A DNA stretch of 41,000 nt from an uncultured Bacteroides sp. (GTDB taxonomy: Bacteria; Bacteroidota; Bacteroidia; Bacteroidales; Bacteroidaceae). Where the stretch lies: contig USPQ01000021.1 in NCBI GenBank assembly GCA_900556625.1, forward strand, positions 1 through 41,000, in the 5' to 3' direction. How positions within the stretch are numbered: the first letter of the stretch is position 1; each line of letters starts with the position of its first letter. Made by a program: the position numbers and the translations under genes. The notes below the pieces were generated by a model, which did not search any database, had not been told where the DNA came from, and saw nothing but the letters and a program-made list of their open reading frames with translations. Below are positions 16,744-25,452 of this stretch, piece by piece.

Positions 16744-19593
16744 TTAGAAAGTGACATCCATTTTCAGTACGAAAGTGCGTGGAGCGGCAACCGCCATAGG
16801 ACGATAGCTGTATTCTTTGTTCAATAGGTTATTTACCATAAATTGGAACGCTACTTCTTTGGTTGCTTTTACTCCAAAACGCAGGTCGACGGTAGCATAA
16901 TCCGTATTGTGCTTTTTCCAGTAAGTAGCCAGTGTCTCGCCTTTTGAATAGCCGAAGAGAATACCGCGTACATAGTCCATCAGATCTTTCTGCTGTTTAT
17001 CACGTTCGTCCATCATCAAATAGTCTACTGCGAGAATTTTACTCTTCCATGCAATGTTGGCACCTACGTTGATACGCTTCCACTGGAAATCTACCGTAGC
17101 TTTAAAGCTATGTTTAGGACGGTATTTCAGATATTTTCCCGTATTTGATTTCTCCTTCATCTGTAACGGGTCGGTATAAAGTCCTTCTACGGCATTGCGT
17201 TCCTGATAATCAGCATCACGAGGTTCGGTATATACATATCCTAAGTTATAGAATAGTTTTGTATTTTTATTGAAGTTGTACACACCGTTTGTAGAGATTT
17301 CAATACCGTAGATTTGTGCTTTCGATACATTATGAAATTGGGCACCGATTCCAAAGCCTTTACCGTCTGATAACATCTGAATGGCATCGCCAATACTGTT
17401 GATCATCGTATAGTTGGCATTGTTGAATAAACCGAACTGGAATTCAACCATATCTTTATATTGCGTATAGAATCCTGCAAGGTCTACAAATCCTTGCAGA
17501 TTGCCGACTTTATATCCCTGTTTGAATCCTAATTCCGCATTAAATCCCTTTTCCGGTTTGATGTCCAGATTAGGATAGATACCGACTCCACCGATATCTT
17601 TACGCAGGTATTTTTCATTGATAGACGGGTTGCGGTATCCCTGTCCGAAGCTGGCACGGATAAAACTGTAATCAGCCAATTGGTAATTTAATCCGGCACG
17701 GAAAACAGGACGGAAGGGGACCTTTGTTCCGAATATTTTTGTTTCCGCCTCTCGGTGATGGTTGTTTACGCGGTAGTATTCGGCACGTACACCGGCCGAT
17801 ACGCTCAGACGGTCCCAAAAACGTTGGTCATATTGCAGGAAAGCAGCGATATTGTCACTTTTATATATCTCATCCATTACGGCAGAATCATAGCGGATAT
17901 GTTCGAATGTAACCCCCGTAGTGACTTGTGCACCACTGTTCCATTTTTTATTAAATTGGTAGTCGAGGTAATAGTCGAAATTCTTGTCCGTCTGTGTTTT
18001 CGGATTAATGCGTGACGGATTAATAACATTAGATAGCCAAGGAACGAGATCACTGGGCAATTTGCCATCTTGTATCAGTTTGTCTAAATCAGCGGGCAGC
18101 CCGTGATCCATAGTCCATGAGATTAAGTCGCAATAGTCGGCAGTTGTTGCATTCGGGAATATATTTCCTAATGAAGTGAATATTCCATTCATTGCATCTT
18201 CCAGGTTTCCATTGATAAGTCCTGAACCAATGCCAACTAATGCCGGATAAAGTGAACTGTAATCACCTCCTGCTATATTTTGTATTGTTTGGGCATCGGT
18301 TCCCATATTCCCTAGAATATCGGTAATGGAGGCTCCGTTGGTAGGTCGTATAATGTTGTCGGCACTATAATAGAAGCGGCCTTTAATCTTATGTGATGTA
18401 CCGTTCTCCGGATTCACATAGTTGATGAACGGGTCGATATGGAAGTTATTTTCTTCACGTCCCATGTTGGTGAAAGGAGATGGCTTGTATACTTCTGTCG
18501 GTGAACGCCAGATAAAGAAATCTCCATATTGGTTGGACAGGAAGTCAACATTGAATCCATAGTTCAATAGTTTCATACCCATATCCGGCTGATGATAGGT
18601 CAGGCTCCCACCCATCCGGAAACGTTTGTTGTATCCTTGTTCGCGATATCCTTCGTCGGTGAAGAGATTAATACCTCCGCTAACGTCGAAATTACCGATA
18701 CGGCGGGAGTGGGAAAGGTCGAATCCTTCGTAAATAGGATTGCGTACACCACTAAGAAGGCTTCCACGCAAGATAGGTTTCACTGCGTATTTATCTTCTT
18801 TCCAAAAGCTCTTGTCGCTCCATTGATATTCATCATTTTCTGCATCACCATATACACCGACGTAAGCACTGAACCTGGTTTTCGGCGTTAGTCCCGGCCG
18901 GGCGGTACGGATATTGATAATACCATTCAGTGCTGACGAACCATATAGTACCGAAGAAGCTCCTTTTATCACTTCCACTTGTTCTACATTTTCTAGAGGT
19001 ACGGTGTTCCAATTTATTTCTCCGGTTTTAGGGTTGAGTGTACTCATTCCGTCTACCAGAATTTGGCTACGTGCACCTACTCCGTAGGTCCATCCGCTAC
19101 CACCACGCATGGAAGGCTGTTTATCTACAATATCTACTCCGGGAAGTGTACGAAGGGTAGAGGAGATATCTGTCGGTGCTTGGCGGGCAATATCTCCTGA
19201 TTTGACTACATCCATAGAGACGGTAACATCGCTCAACTTCTGCTCAAAACGTCCTGCACTGACCACTACTTCTTCCAGTAGCTTGGTGCTTTCTTTCATA
19301 TAGACGTCTTTGGTGACAATTTCACGTTTATTGATCACAATAGGCATTAGCACATCTTCATAACCTACATAACTGAAAACAAGGTCAACTCCTCCTTCTG
19401 GAAGTTTGATTTCATATTCTCCGTTGATGTTGGATACTACTCCCTGATTGCCGTGAAGCTTATAAGTGACGGCTGCTCCTACCAATGGTTCATTGGTCTT
19501 TGCATCGTATATATGTCCTTTAAGGGTTTGGGCAAAACTATTCCCCAATCCAATAAGACTAATTAATAAAGTTAGGATATGTAGTTTTTTCAT
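16744..19593 (-). CDS. TonB-dependent outer-membrane receptor (non-SusC type)
   Basis: The 949-aa protein has a signal peptide (to about residue 22, SFAQ). A carboxypeptidase-like domain spans ~24-100, and the plug begins near 108 (EEVVVSAGRFEQKLSDV). Plug signatures include LRTLPGVDIVDKQPSMRGG and VEVIKGASSVLYGSSALNGIINI, followed by a barrel ending FVLKMDVTF. Unlike SusC proteins it has no SusD partner. It follows two DUF4925-type lipoproteins by 5 bp and is presumably regulated with them by the divergent AraC factor. Residues ~417-535 form an unusually long, helix-like insertion in an extracellular loop position. It resembles the vitamin or metal-complex receptors more than glycan importers, but the substrate is not readable. 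Confidence 0.92.
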   Translation of the reverse strand: MKKLHILTLLISLIGLGNSFAQTLKGHIYDAKTNEPLVGAAVTYKLHGNQGVVSNINGEYEIKLPEGGVDLVFSYVGYEDVLMPIVINKREIVTKDVYMKESTKLLEEVVVSAGRFEQKLSDVTVSMDVVKSGDIARQAPTDISSTLRTLPGVDIVDKQPSMRGGSGWTYGVGARSQILVDGMSTLNPKTGEINWNTVPLENVEQVEVIKGASSVLYGSSALNGIINIRTARPGLTPKTRFSAYVGVYGDAENDEYQWSDKSFWKEDKYAVKPILRGSLLSGVRNPIYEGFDLSHSRRIGNFDVSGGINLFTDEGYREQGYNKRFRMGGSLTYHQPDMGMKLLNYGFNVDFLSNQYGDFFIWRSPTEVYKPSPFTNMGREENNFHIDPFINYVNPENGTSHKIKGRFYYSADNIIRPTNGASITDILGNMGTDAQTIQNIAGGDYSSLYPALVGIGSGLINGNLEDAMNGIFTSLGNIFPNATTADYCDLISWTMDHGLPADLDKLIQDGKLPSDLVPWLSNVINPSRINPKTQTDKNFDYYLDYQFNKKWNSGAQVTTGVTFEHIRYDSAVMDEIYKSDNIAAFLQYDQRFWDRLSVSAGVRAEYYRVNNHHREAETKIFGTKVPFRPVFRAGLNYQLADYSFIRASFGQGYRNPSINEKYLRKDIGGVGIYPNLDIKPEKGFNAELGFKQGYKVGNLQGFVDLAGFYTQYKDMVEFQFGLFNNANYTMINSIGDAIQMLSDGKGFGIGAQFHNVSKAQIYGIEISTNGVYNFNKNTKLFYNLGYVYTEPRDADYQERNAVEGLYTDPLQMKEKSNTGKYLKYRPKHSFKATVDFQWKRINVGANIAWKSKILAVDYLMMDERDKQQKDLMDYVRGILFGYSKGETLATYWKKHNTDYATVDLRFGVKATKEVAFQFMVNNLLNKEYSYRPMAVAAPRTFVLKMDVTF

Positions 19594-19598
19594 TTTTC

Positions 19599-20915
19599 TT
19601 ATTTTTTATTGCTTTGTACAAGCTCTAAACCAAATTCGATTTTTTGGGGCGAAAGGAAAGCTTTCGAAATTCCATCTAAAAACGCAGAGATTATGCTTCC
19701 TAATGCTTGCATATCCTCTGGAAGCATACTAATTACTAATGGACTCAAGTCTGGAAGTAATTTAGCTATAGGAGTAAATTCTTCTTTATCTAAATAAATA
19801 TGAGTGTGCCCCTCTTTTGAGGTAACAAGCATTGGAATTCCTGTAGTTAACCAATTAAAAAGTGCTTTGAAAGAGGTATCATTGATATTGATCAGAAATC
19901 CAAGTGTGTCGTTGTTTAGACTTTGATTAAGGGTAGTTAGTAGCTCTTTCAATTTCATCGGATCCATTTGAGAGATAGCATCAATGATTGCATTAATTAT
20001 ATTTGCATCTATATGCTTGTCGCTAGCTATTTGAGAAATTATATTGGCTAAGTTTAATTTTAATATAAACTTGTCATTTTTCTGATGCCAGTTGGCAAAC
20101 CCTTTAGGAGATGGAATGTATTTGCGATTAGCAATATGAGGAGTGATCATATCTTGTGTCAGTGGAACTGAGAGAAAGCCAAAAATAGTTTCCATATCTA
20201 GTCCTGATAGTGGTTCATTAGAATAGGAGGCTGTTATATTTCCATCTGCTCTTAAAGTTATATCTTGTAAAACTTGTGGTAAGATATAGCTTAAAATGTT
20301 TTGAATTGCATTACCCCATGTCTGAGTTGTGGCTCCGCTTTCTGAAGCTTCTATGTCTGCATAAAAATAGCATGATGCATTTAAAACTTGTCCATCAACT
20401 TCTTGCCATGTATATTCATCTCCCCATATATCCCCCACTACAATCCTTTTGATACCGTTAATAACTGTAGGTAGTTTGTAGGTGTTTGCCCATAACTCAG
20501 CATTACCCATTTGAAGATTGGATATATTTAATGTTAACTGCCCTTTTGTGACACGCCCTTCGTATCTAAAGGAGGTTAAAGTGTTCTCTCCCATTCCATT
20601 TCCGGAAAAAGAATATCCTTCCTCATCTCCAGAAAGGGGGATGGATACCATTTTTAATTCTTTCTCTCCCGGTAAAATATCATAAAGAGTAACAATAGCT
20701 GTTTCTCCGGTTACAGTACTAAAGTCTACAGATTTTCCAATCATTGTTTCTCCATTATAGGTAAGAATTAAGTTTGGATTGGGATTTGACAGCTTGTTTG
20801 AATAATTAGCTGTCACATCTACCGGAGCCGGTCCGTAATGATCATTATCACAAGATGTCAGTAAACTGAGCGTTATGACAAGGAAGCTTGTCATTAAAAT
20901 AGATATCTTTTTCAT
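19599..20915 (-). CDS. DUF4925-type surface lipoprotein, second copy
   Basis: The 438-aa lipoprotein has a lipobox at Cys22 (LSLLTSC) followed by the acidic DNDHYG, compatible with surface export in Bacteroides. The N-terminal half is beta-rich (LILTYNGETMIGKSVDFSTV). The C-terminal half has repeated amphipathic helices (IINAIIDAISQMDPMKLKELL). It is a paralogue of the next gene upstream: both share the opening Tyr-Asn/Ser-Gly-Glu-x(2)-x-Gly-Lys block, RxY(I/V)PSP(K/I)G, and the ending strand. It lies 29 bp after that gene and 5 bp before the TonB receptor. The likely role is a binding lid or substrate-capture protein for the receptor. DUF4925 is named from memory of the family and has no assigned function that I know of. 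Confidence 0.8.
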   Translation of the reverse strand: MKKISILMTSFLVITLSLLTSCDNDHYGPAPVDVTANYSNKLSNPNPNLILTYNGETMIGKSVDFSTVTGETAIVTLYDILPGEKELKMVSIPLSGDEEGYSFSGNGMGENTLTSFRYEGRVTKGQLTLNISNLQMGNAELWANTYKLPTVINGIKRIVVGDIWGDEYTWQEVDGQVLNASCYFYADIEASESGATTQTWGNAIQNILSYILPQVLQDITLRADGNITASYSNEPLSGLDMETIFGFLSVPLTQDMITPHIANRKYIPSPKGFANWHQKNDKFILKLNLANIISQIASDKHIDANIINAIIDAISQMDPMKLKELLTTLNQSLNNDTLGFLININDTSFKALFNWLTTGIPMLVTSKEGHTHIYLDKEEFTPIAKLLPDLSPLVISMLPEDMQALGSIISAFLDGISKAFLSPQKIEFGLELVQSNKK

Positions 20916-20944
20916 TGTTCTTTCTTTTTGATTGTTAAGATTAA

Positions 20945-22150
20945 TTATTGTTGAATAGTGAGATCGACTCCTATTTCCATTTTGTCTAATAATGTGGTAA
21001 CTTCTTTTAAATCCATTTTCAATAATGACGAAATGATATTGACGAACGGTGTAAGACTTTCTTTATTGAAATAGATATAGGTATGATCCTTTGTTGTTTG
21101 GCTGATTTCCATTGGAATACCATTCTTTAGCCATGACATTAGCATAGTGAAAGTGGCATCGTCTACCTTTAAAATATACGTCAGTATTTGATTGTTCAGA
21201 ACAGTATTGAGAGCGCTTAATGCTAGCTTCAATCGTACTGGATCAGATTTGATAAGTGCTTCGCCAATACCGATGATGAGTTGATTATCTATTTCTTGTC
21301 CATTATTTTGAGTGATAAGGGAGATGATGGCGGGTATGTTTAATTGTAATACAAATGAATTATCATCTGTTTGATTCCAATAAGCTAATCCTATAGGGGA
21401 AGGAACATAGGTACGTTGTCGAAGCAGGCTTTTAAACTCTGCGTCTGTTTTATTTGCATTAGCAATCTCTATAATTTCATCAAAGTTTATGGAACTGGTA
21501 GTATAATTGGCAGTAACAAGCCCATTTCTCTCTAACGTTAAATCTTTCAATATATAAGGGAAAAGTACGTCTAAAACATTGGTTGCCATCTGTTTTATTT
21601 GTAGGATGATCGGTTTTATCGACTCGCTTTCTTCTTTTACTGTTATGTTTACATAACTAGCTCCACTATTGCGTACTGTTACTTCTTCGGTTGTTGTGTG
21701 TGAGTAGGCGGGGAATACGTATGTATTCGCAACAGAACCGTAATGAGCCATCGTCACCTCAAGCGACAATTGCATAGCTTTCGGTGTGATTCTACCGCTA
21801 TATTTAACTTCAGCCCCAGTTTCCGTAACGCTCGTCCCATTGAATGTATATGCATCTTTTTCTCCACTTTCATTCAATTGCACATCATTGATTGGAGTTG
21901 TGTTTTCTCCCGGAATTACATTGTTTAATGTCAGTGTTCCTGTTTCACTGTCTTCCGTTTTAAAGTTGACTGTTTTTCCAGCCAATTTCTCTCCGCTGTA
22001 GGTTAGGTCTAAAGTGTATGGCTTGATATACGAACCATATTCCTGGCTGATTTCTCCCGGCCAAAAGAGTTTGTCGTTGTAGGTTTTTTCGCAGGAAACC
22101 AAGAGTAAAGCCATACAGGCGACATAAAATAGTTTCTTAGAAGTTTTCAT
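20945..22150 (-). CDS. DUF4925-type surface lipoprotein, first copy
   Basis: The 401-aa lipoprotein has a lipobox at Cys20 (LLLVSC, then EKTYND). It shares its layout with the following gene: a beta-rich N-terminal part (LDLTYSGEKLAGKTVNFKT), a middle region with RQRTYVPSPIGLAYW, and a helical C-terminal region (IIGIGEALIKSDPVRLKLALSALN) ending in a short strand (IGVDLTIQQ). The conserved spacing of these blocks shows that the pair arose by duplication. It is the first gene of the operon that ends with the TonB receptor. An AraC regulator is transcribed in the opposite direction from the 240-bp region upstream. No enzyme motif is visible. Confidence 0.8.
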   Translation of the reverse strand: MKTSKKLFYVACMALLLVSCEKTYNDKLFWPGEISQEYGSYIKPYTLDLTYSGEKLAGKTVNFKTEDSETGTLTLNNVIPGENTTPINDVQLNESGEKDAYTFNGTSVTETGAEVKYSGRITPKAMQLSLEVTMAHYGSVANTYVFPAYSHTTTEEVTVRNSGASYVNITVKEESESIKPIILQIKQMATNVLDVLFPYILKDLTLERNGLVTANYTTSSINFDEIIEIANANKTDAEFKSLLRQRTYVPSPIGLAYWNQTDDNSFVLQLNIPAIISLITQNNGQEIDNQLIIGIGEALIKSDPVRLKLALSALNTVLNNQILTYILKVDDATFTMLMSWLKNGIPMEISQTTKDHTYIYFNKESLTPFVNIISSLLKMDLKEVTTLLDKMEIGVDLTIQQ

Positions 22151-22388
22151 TCTCTTTTAGTTTTTATTAGAATATTAATTAAAACTCTGCAAAGGTCGTT
22201 TAATGTTTATTCGCTATCAAGCTCCATATTTGGGATTCAATGTTCTATATTTGCTATTTTAATTCGTATAATCTAATGAAATATTAAATAGATGTTCTAT
22301 TTGTTAGATATGTTGTTCTATTCTTAATGTGCTATAACAAAGGTCTCAAAAGAAAAACTATCTTTGGGCAACTTAATTTTTTTTGGTT
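22151..22388. promoter_or_regulatory. Divergent control region of the DUF4925/TonB operon and AraC gene
   Basis: This AT-rich 238-bp region separates the two divergent start codons. On the plus strand TATCTTTG at 22359-22366 fits the -7 consensus and lies 23 bp before the AraC ATG, predicting a very short leader. No equally good box was found for the minus-strand operon, as expected if it needs an activator. Repeated TGTTCTAT words (near 22240, 22291 and 22313) are candidate AraC contacts. Confidence 0.45.
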
Positions 22389-23240
22389 ATGATAATAGAT
22401 GGTAATCTTCCTAAATTTGATCTTCCTATTGATTTTATAGCGGACGATAGTATTACTGGTGATATATTAAATATGTATAGTCGATTTCCCTGTCAGATAA
22501 AAGCCGGGCTTTTTATACTTTGTACGGAGGGAACTGTTCGTGCCACCATAAATTTGTTGGAGGTAGTCATTCGTCGAAATGACTTTATCACTCTTCTTCC
22601 TAATTCATTTATCCAAATACATGAAGTATCTTCGGATACCCGTGTTTGCTTTGCCGGATTTTCTTCTGAGTTTGTCGCTTCAGTGAATTATGTCGATTCG
22701 TTGTTGGGCTTATTGCCAAACATACTGAATACTCCGGTTGTTCCTTTACCGGAAGAAATTGCAACTTTGTATCGTAATGCTTATAGCTTATTAATCAGGG
22801 CTTATTCTTTGCCTAATACATTGGAAAATAAAGAAATCCTTCGTTCTATTCTTACTATCTTTTTTCAAGGAGTGAAAGAGTTGTATAGTCGACAACAAAC
22901 AGTAGTGAATGAACCTCTCAAACGTGAACATGAATTATATCGGCAATTTGTTCAAATATTAATGGCGAATTACACAAAAGAGCATGAAGTTGCTTTCTAT
23001 GCCGATAAATGCGGAGTGACACCGGCACATTTCTCCAGTACAATTCGAAAGGCAAGTGGGCATAGTCCGTTGGTGATTATTACAGGTATGATAATAATGA
23101 ATGCTAAGGCACAATTAAAATCTACCCGTTTACCGGTGAAAGAAATAGCATTCTCGTTAGGCTTTAGCAATTTGTCTTTCTTCAATAAATATTTTCGGAA
23201 GCATGTAGGGATGACTCCACAGGAATATAGAGAGAAGTAA
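22389..23240 (+). CDS. AraC-family transcriptional regulator
   Basis: The start is taken at ATG 22389 (283 aa); a TTG two codons earlier is less likely. The N-terminal ~150 residues look like a cupin-type sensing domain (FPCQIKAGLFILCTEGTVRATINLLEVVIRRNDFITLLPNSFI). The C-terminal ~95 residues hold the two AraC helix-turn-helix units (AFYADKCGVTPAHFSSTIRKASG and VKEIAFSLGFSNLSFFNKYFRKHVGMTPQEYR). It is divergent from the DUF4925/TonB operon and is the obvious candidate regulator of it. The ligand is unknown. Confidence 0.92.
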   Translation: MIIDGNLPKFDLPIDFIADDSITGDILNMYSRFPCQIKAGLFILCTEGTVRATINLLEVVIRRNDFITLLPNSFIQIHEVSSDTRVCFAGFSSEFVASVNYVDSLLGLLPNILNTPVVPLPEEIATLYRNAYSLLIRAYSLPNTLENKEILRSILTIFFQGVKELYSRQQTVVNEPLKREHELYRQFVQILMANYTKEHEVAFYADKCGVTPAHFSSTIRKASGHSPLVIITGMIIMNAKAQLKSTRLPVKEIAFSLGFSNLSFFNKYFRKHVGMTPQEYREK

Positions 23241-23252
23241 TTATGAAATAAA

Positions 23253-23292
23253 AGAACGGTATTCCTGCACATTTGTGTAGGGATACCGTTCT
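23253..23292. terminator. Bidirectional terminator between convergent genes
   Basis: A 19-bp hairpin with two G-T wobbles runs from 23253 to 23292 with a very short loop. It sits between the AraC stop and the C1B peptidase stop. The minus strand continues into CTTTTATTTC, so it is strongest for the peptidase transcript. Confidence 0.75.
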
Positions 23293-23336
23293 ATATATTA
23301 GTCAGTTATGTTTTTTAATACTATTTTCTGGCAGAC

Positions 23337-24521
23337 TTATTTGATACCCAGTTTCTTGGCAATTTCCTTAGGAAGCGCATCCTTGTGTACTAGAATATTC
23401 ATAGTCTTATAAGCAACAAAGGCTTTGGAGGCATACCAGATACCGTTATATTTGCCGGCTTTTCCCCAAGAATTCTTTACCATGAAATATTCTTTCCCTG
23501 TCTGATCTTTGGCGATTCCATAGATTTGCATTCCGTGGTCATCTGTTGTTTCCCAGTTATCAAAAGCAGCCTGACGCATTTCTTGAGTAATTTCCATTTC
23601 CGGTGATGGTTTGCTACTCAATTCTCTGCGTTTGTCGGCAGGAGTCATACCTGTCCAACGGGCCATGTCCGAACCGGAAAGTTCAGCTCCTTTGATGATA
23701 TCCGGCATAACGGCGGTACCGTTGCGGCTGAACCCTTGTTCACTGACATCACTACCCCATGCAAAAGTATATCCTTTCTTTACGGCATTGTCCATTACAG
23801 CCATCAGTTCATCGATTGGCAGGTTGTATGACAGACCGTTACGCCAATTATCCTGAACTTCTACGGCAAATTGAGTATAGAACGGATGATGAGTATAAGA
23901 AGTCAGTGATACATAGTCATCGCAGTTCAGACCAAGTGATTCGGCGAAACTTTTCGGCGTATATTCTTTTCCTTTGTAAGTGAACTTCTCAGGACATTCT
24001 CCCAAATATGTATCATAAATAGCTGTCAGACCGTTTTTCCAAACCGGAGTCAATTTGCTTAACTTGCCTTTGGCTATTGCATTAATGTATCCTTCGGCAA
24101 CTGCGTCCAGTTCATTGTGCACCGGTAGAGTATCGCCATACATGATACCCGGCATTACTTCTTGCGGAACGATACCGTAATTCTTAATACAATACATCAC
24201 ATCATAGAAACTTCCACCCGGTGAAAAAGAACTGTCGCCATGATAGCGTACATAATTCACTCCACGATCTTCCATCGTTTTGTGTACTACGAACATTTCA
24301 GAAAGGTCATATTCACCTTTTCCTAGCCGGAGTAATTCGGACTCTACGAATCCAAGAGTAGAGAAACTCCAGCAGGTGCTCGAACGGTTCTGGTTCTTAA
24401 CGGAAGTAATCGGATTTTCTTTCACTGTCGTGAAAACGAAGCCCTCTTCGGGTTTTGTGTCTTGTGCCGTCATGTTTAGGCTGAATAAGCCCAAAGCAGC
24501 GATAAGGATACTCTTTTTCAT
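23337..24521 (-). CDS. Secreted C1B-family cysteine peptidase (PepC/bleomycin-hydrolase-like)
   Basis: I place the start at ATG 24521 (394 aa), because MKKSILIAALGLFSLNMTAQ is a signal peptide; the frame stays open 56 codons further but without sense. The catalytic set is complete: Gln44, Cys50 in SSTCWSF, His329 in DDHGMQIYG, and Asn350 in VKNSWG. Family members are cytoplasmic aminopeptidases in most bacteria; here the signal peptide sends it to the periplasm or beyond, as in other Bacteroides homologues. The C-terminus (LPKEIAKKLGIK) is longer than the bleomycin hydrolase arm that trims the active site, so the exopeptidase mode is not certain. It is monocistronic, with terminators on both sides. 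Confidence 0.9.
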   Translation of the reverse strand: MKKSILIAALGLFSLNMTAQDTKPEEGFVFTTVKENPITSVKNQNRSSTCWSFSTLGFVESELLRLGKGEYDLSEMFVVHKTMEDRGVNYVRYHGDSSFSPGGSFYDVMYCIKNYGIVPQEVMPGIMYGDTLPVHNELDAVAEGYINAIAKGKLSKLTPVWKNGLTAIYDTYLGECPEKFTYKGKEYTPKSFAESLGLNCDDYVSLTSYTHHPFYTQFAVEVQDNWRNGLSYNLPIDELMAVMDNAVKKGYTFAWGSDVSEQGFSRNGTAVMPDIIKGAELSGSDMARWTGMTPADKRRELSSKPSPEMEITQEMRQAAFDNWETTDDHGMQIYGIAKDQTGKEYFMVKNSWGKAGKYNGIWYASKAFVAYKTMNILVHKDALPKEIAKKLGIK

Positions 24522-24556
24522 TCTTATGACATTAATATTAAATTTGTTTTGGCTAC

Positions 24557-24564
24557 AAATATAA
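24557..24564 (-). promoter_or_regulatory. Candidate -7 box for the C1B peptidase gene
   Basis: The minus strand reads TATATTTG, matching TAnnTTTG, 36 bp before ATG 24521. It supports the downstream start, since the longer frame would begin before this box. Confidence 0.45.
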
Positions 24565-24640
24565 GGATTCCTCTTTTGATAACCATCCGTTTGAATTAAT
24601 ATGTATAAAAAAAGAATGAATATTAGTATATTGGGGTACG

Positions 24641-24674
24641 AAAATACCGCTTTGCTGTTACAACAAAGCGGTAT
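24641..24674 (-). terminator. Intrinsic terminator of the 176-aa gene
   Basis: An 11-bp perfect stem (24644-24654 with 24664-24674) and 9-nt loop are followed on the minus strand by TTTTCG. It lies just after the stop codon at 24700. Confidence 0.6.
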
Positions 24675-24699
24675 AGGTAGATACATCATTAGATGTGTG

Positions 24700-25230
24700 C
24701 TATTCTTTCTTTTCCTTATCTTTGGATGTTACTATGTAATCTTCTTTAATGAATTCATCGTAGACACGTTTCGGATGGTCGAACGGTGCAGTTCCGTTTT
24801 TCTGTTCGTTGAAGTTGTCCCGGCGGAATTGTTTTAATTTCAGATTGTCTTCTGCGTACTCTCTAAGTTTCTTAGGCTCGTTTCCATAAAGTGAACTTTC
24901 GGTCACATCGGAATTGAGCAAACTCTCTTTGGGGGTAATAGTCGGCAGAAGTACTTGTTCCAATAGTCCACGATAGGCTCCGTTATATTCGCACCATACG
25001 ATGTCATTGGTTACGAATATGCGATAGGAGTACTTTGACCATGCGGTTTTGATTTCGATGGACGTAGCATAAATCTCAATAGTGGCTTCTGAACCATACG
25101 CCTGGTCACGGATCACAACGGTCGTCCGACCGCTAAGTTCTTCCTTCACGGAAGTTTGCCATTTTTCGGAATTCATGATTTCTTCGATGATTTCCGGGAA
25201 CTTTTCTTTAATTTCAAACTGTATTCTCAT
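24700..25230 (-). CDS. Unrecognised 176-aa protein
   Basis: The start is placed at ATG 25230, beginning MRIQFEIKEKFPEIIEEIMN; a start at 25278 would add 16 residues of doubtful sense. The protein has no signal peptide or membrane helix. The first ~100 residues alternate short strands (TTVVIRDQAYGSEATIEIYATSIEIKT). The C-terminal third is highly charged and helical and ends in a Lys/Glu cluster. I do not recognise a family. It is transcribed divergently from the patatin gene and has its own terminator, so it is probably monocistronic. Confidence 0.75.
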   Translation of the reverse strand: MRIQFEIKEKFPEIIEEIMNSEKWQTSVKEELSGRTTVVIRDQAYGSEATIEIYATSIEIKTAWSKYSYRIFVTNDIVWCEYNGAYRGLLEQVLLPTITPKESLLNSDVTESSLYGNEPKKLREYAEDNLKLKQFRRDNFNEQKNGTAPFDHPKRVYDEFIKEDYIVTSKDKEKKE

Positions 25231-25340
25231 GGTGCTTGCCTGCGGGCAGGACTTTTTAAATTTTTCCTCCTTAAACAATTAAGCTAGCCTAAAGTTACAT
25301 ATATTGAACCGAAAAAACAAGTATCTGTTTAAATATTTGC

Positions 25341-25348
25341 TATTTTTG
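25341..25348 (+). promoter_or_regulatory. Candidate -7 box for the patatin-like gene
   Basis: TATTTTTG matches TAnnTTTG about 105 bp before the patatin ATG. A TGTTTA at 25326 is a weak upstream element. Confidence is low because T-rich sequence matches this motif by chance. Confidence 0.3.
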
Positions 25349-25452
25349 CCCAACAATCAGCCTTTTTGTTTGAATTTGTCATAAATATGCAATAAAATAC
25401 AAAGACTTGTTTATGCAACATAGAGTGTGAAAACGAGAATGGGAGTAAGGAT

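Noticed and set aside
24601..24837. 78-codon plus-strand frame over the terminator and the 3' end of the 176-aa gene
   Set aside because: It is translated from a hairpin and from antisense sequence, and has no homology that I can recognise.
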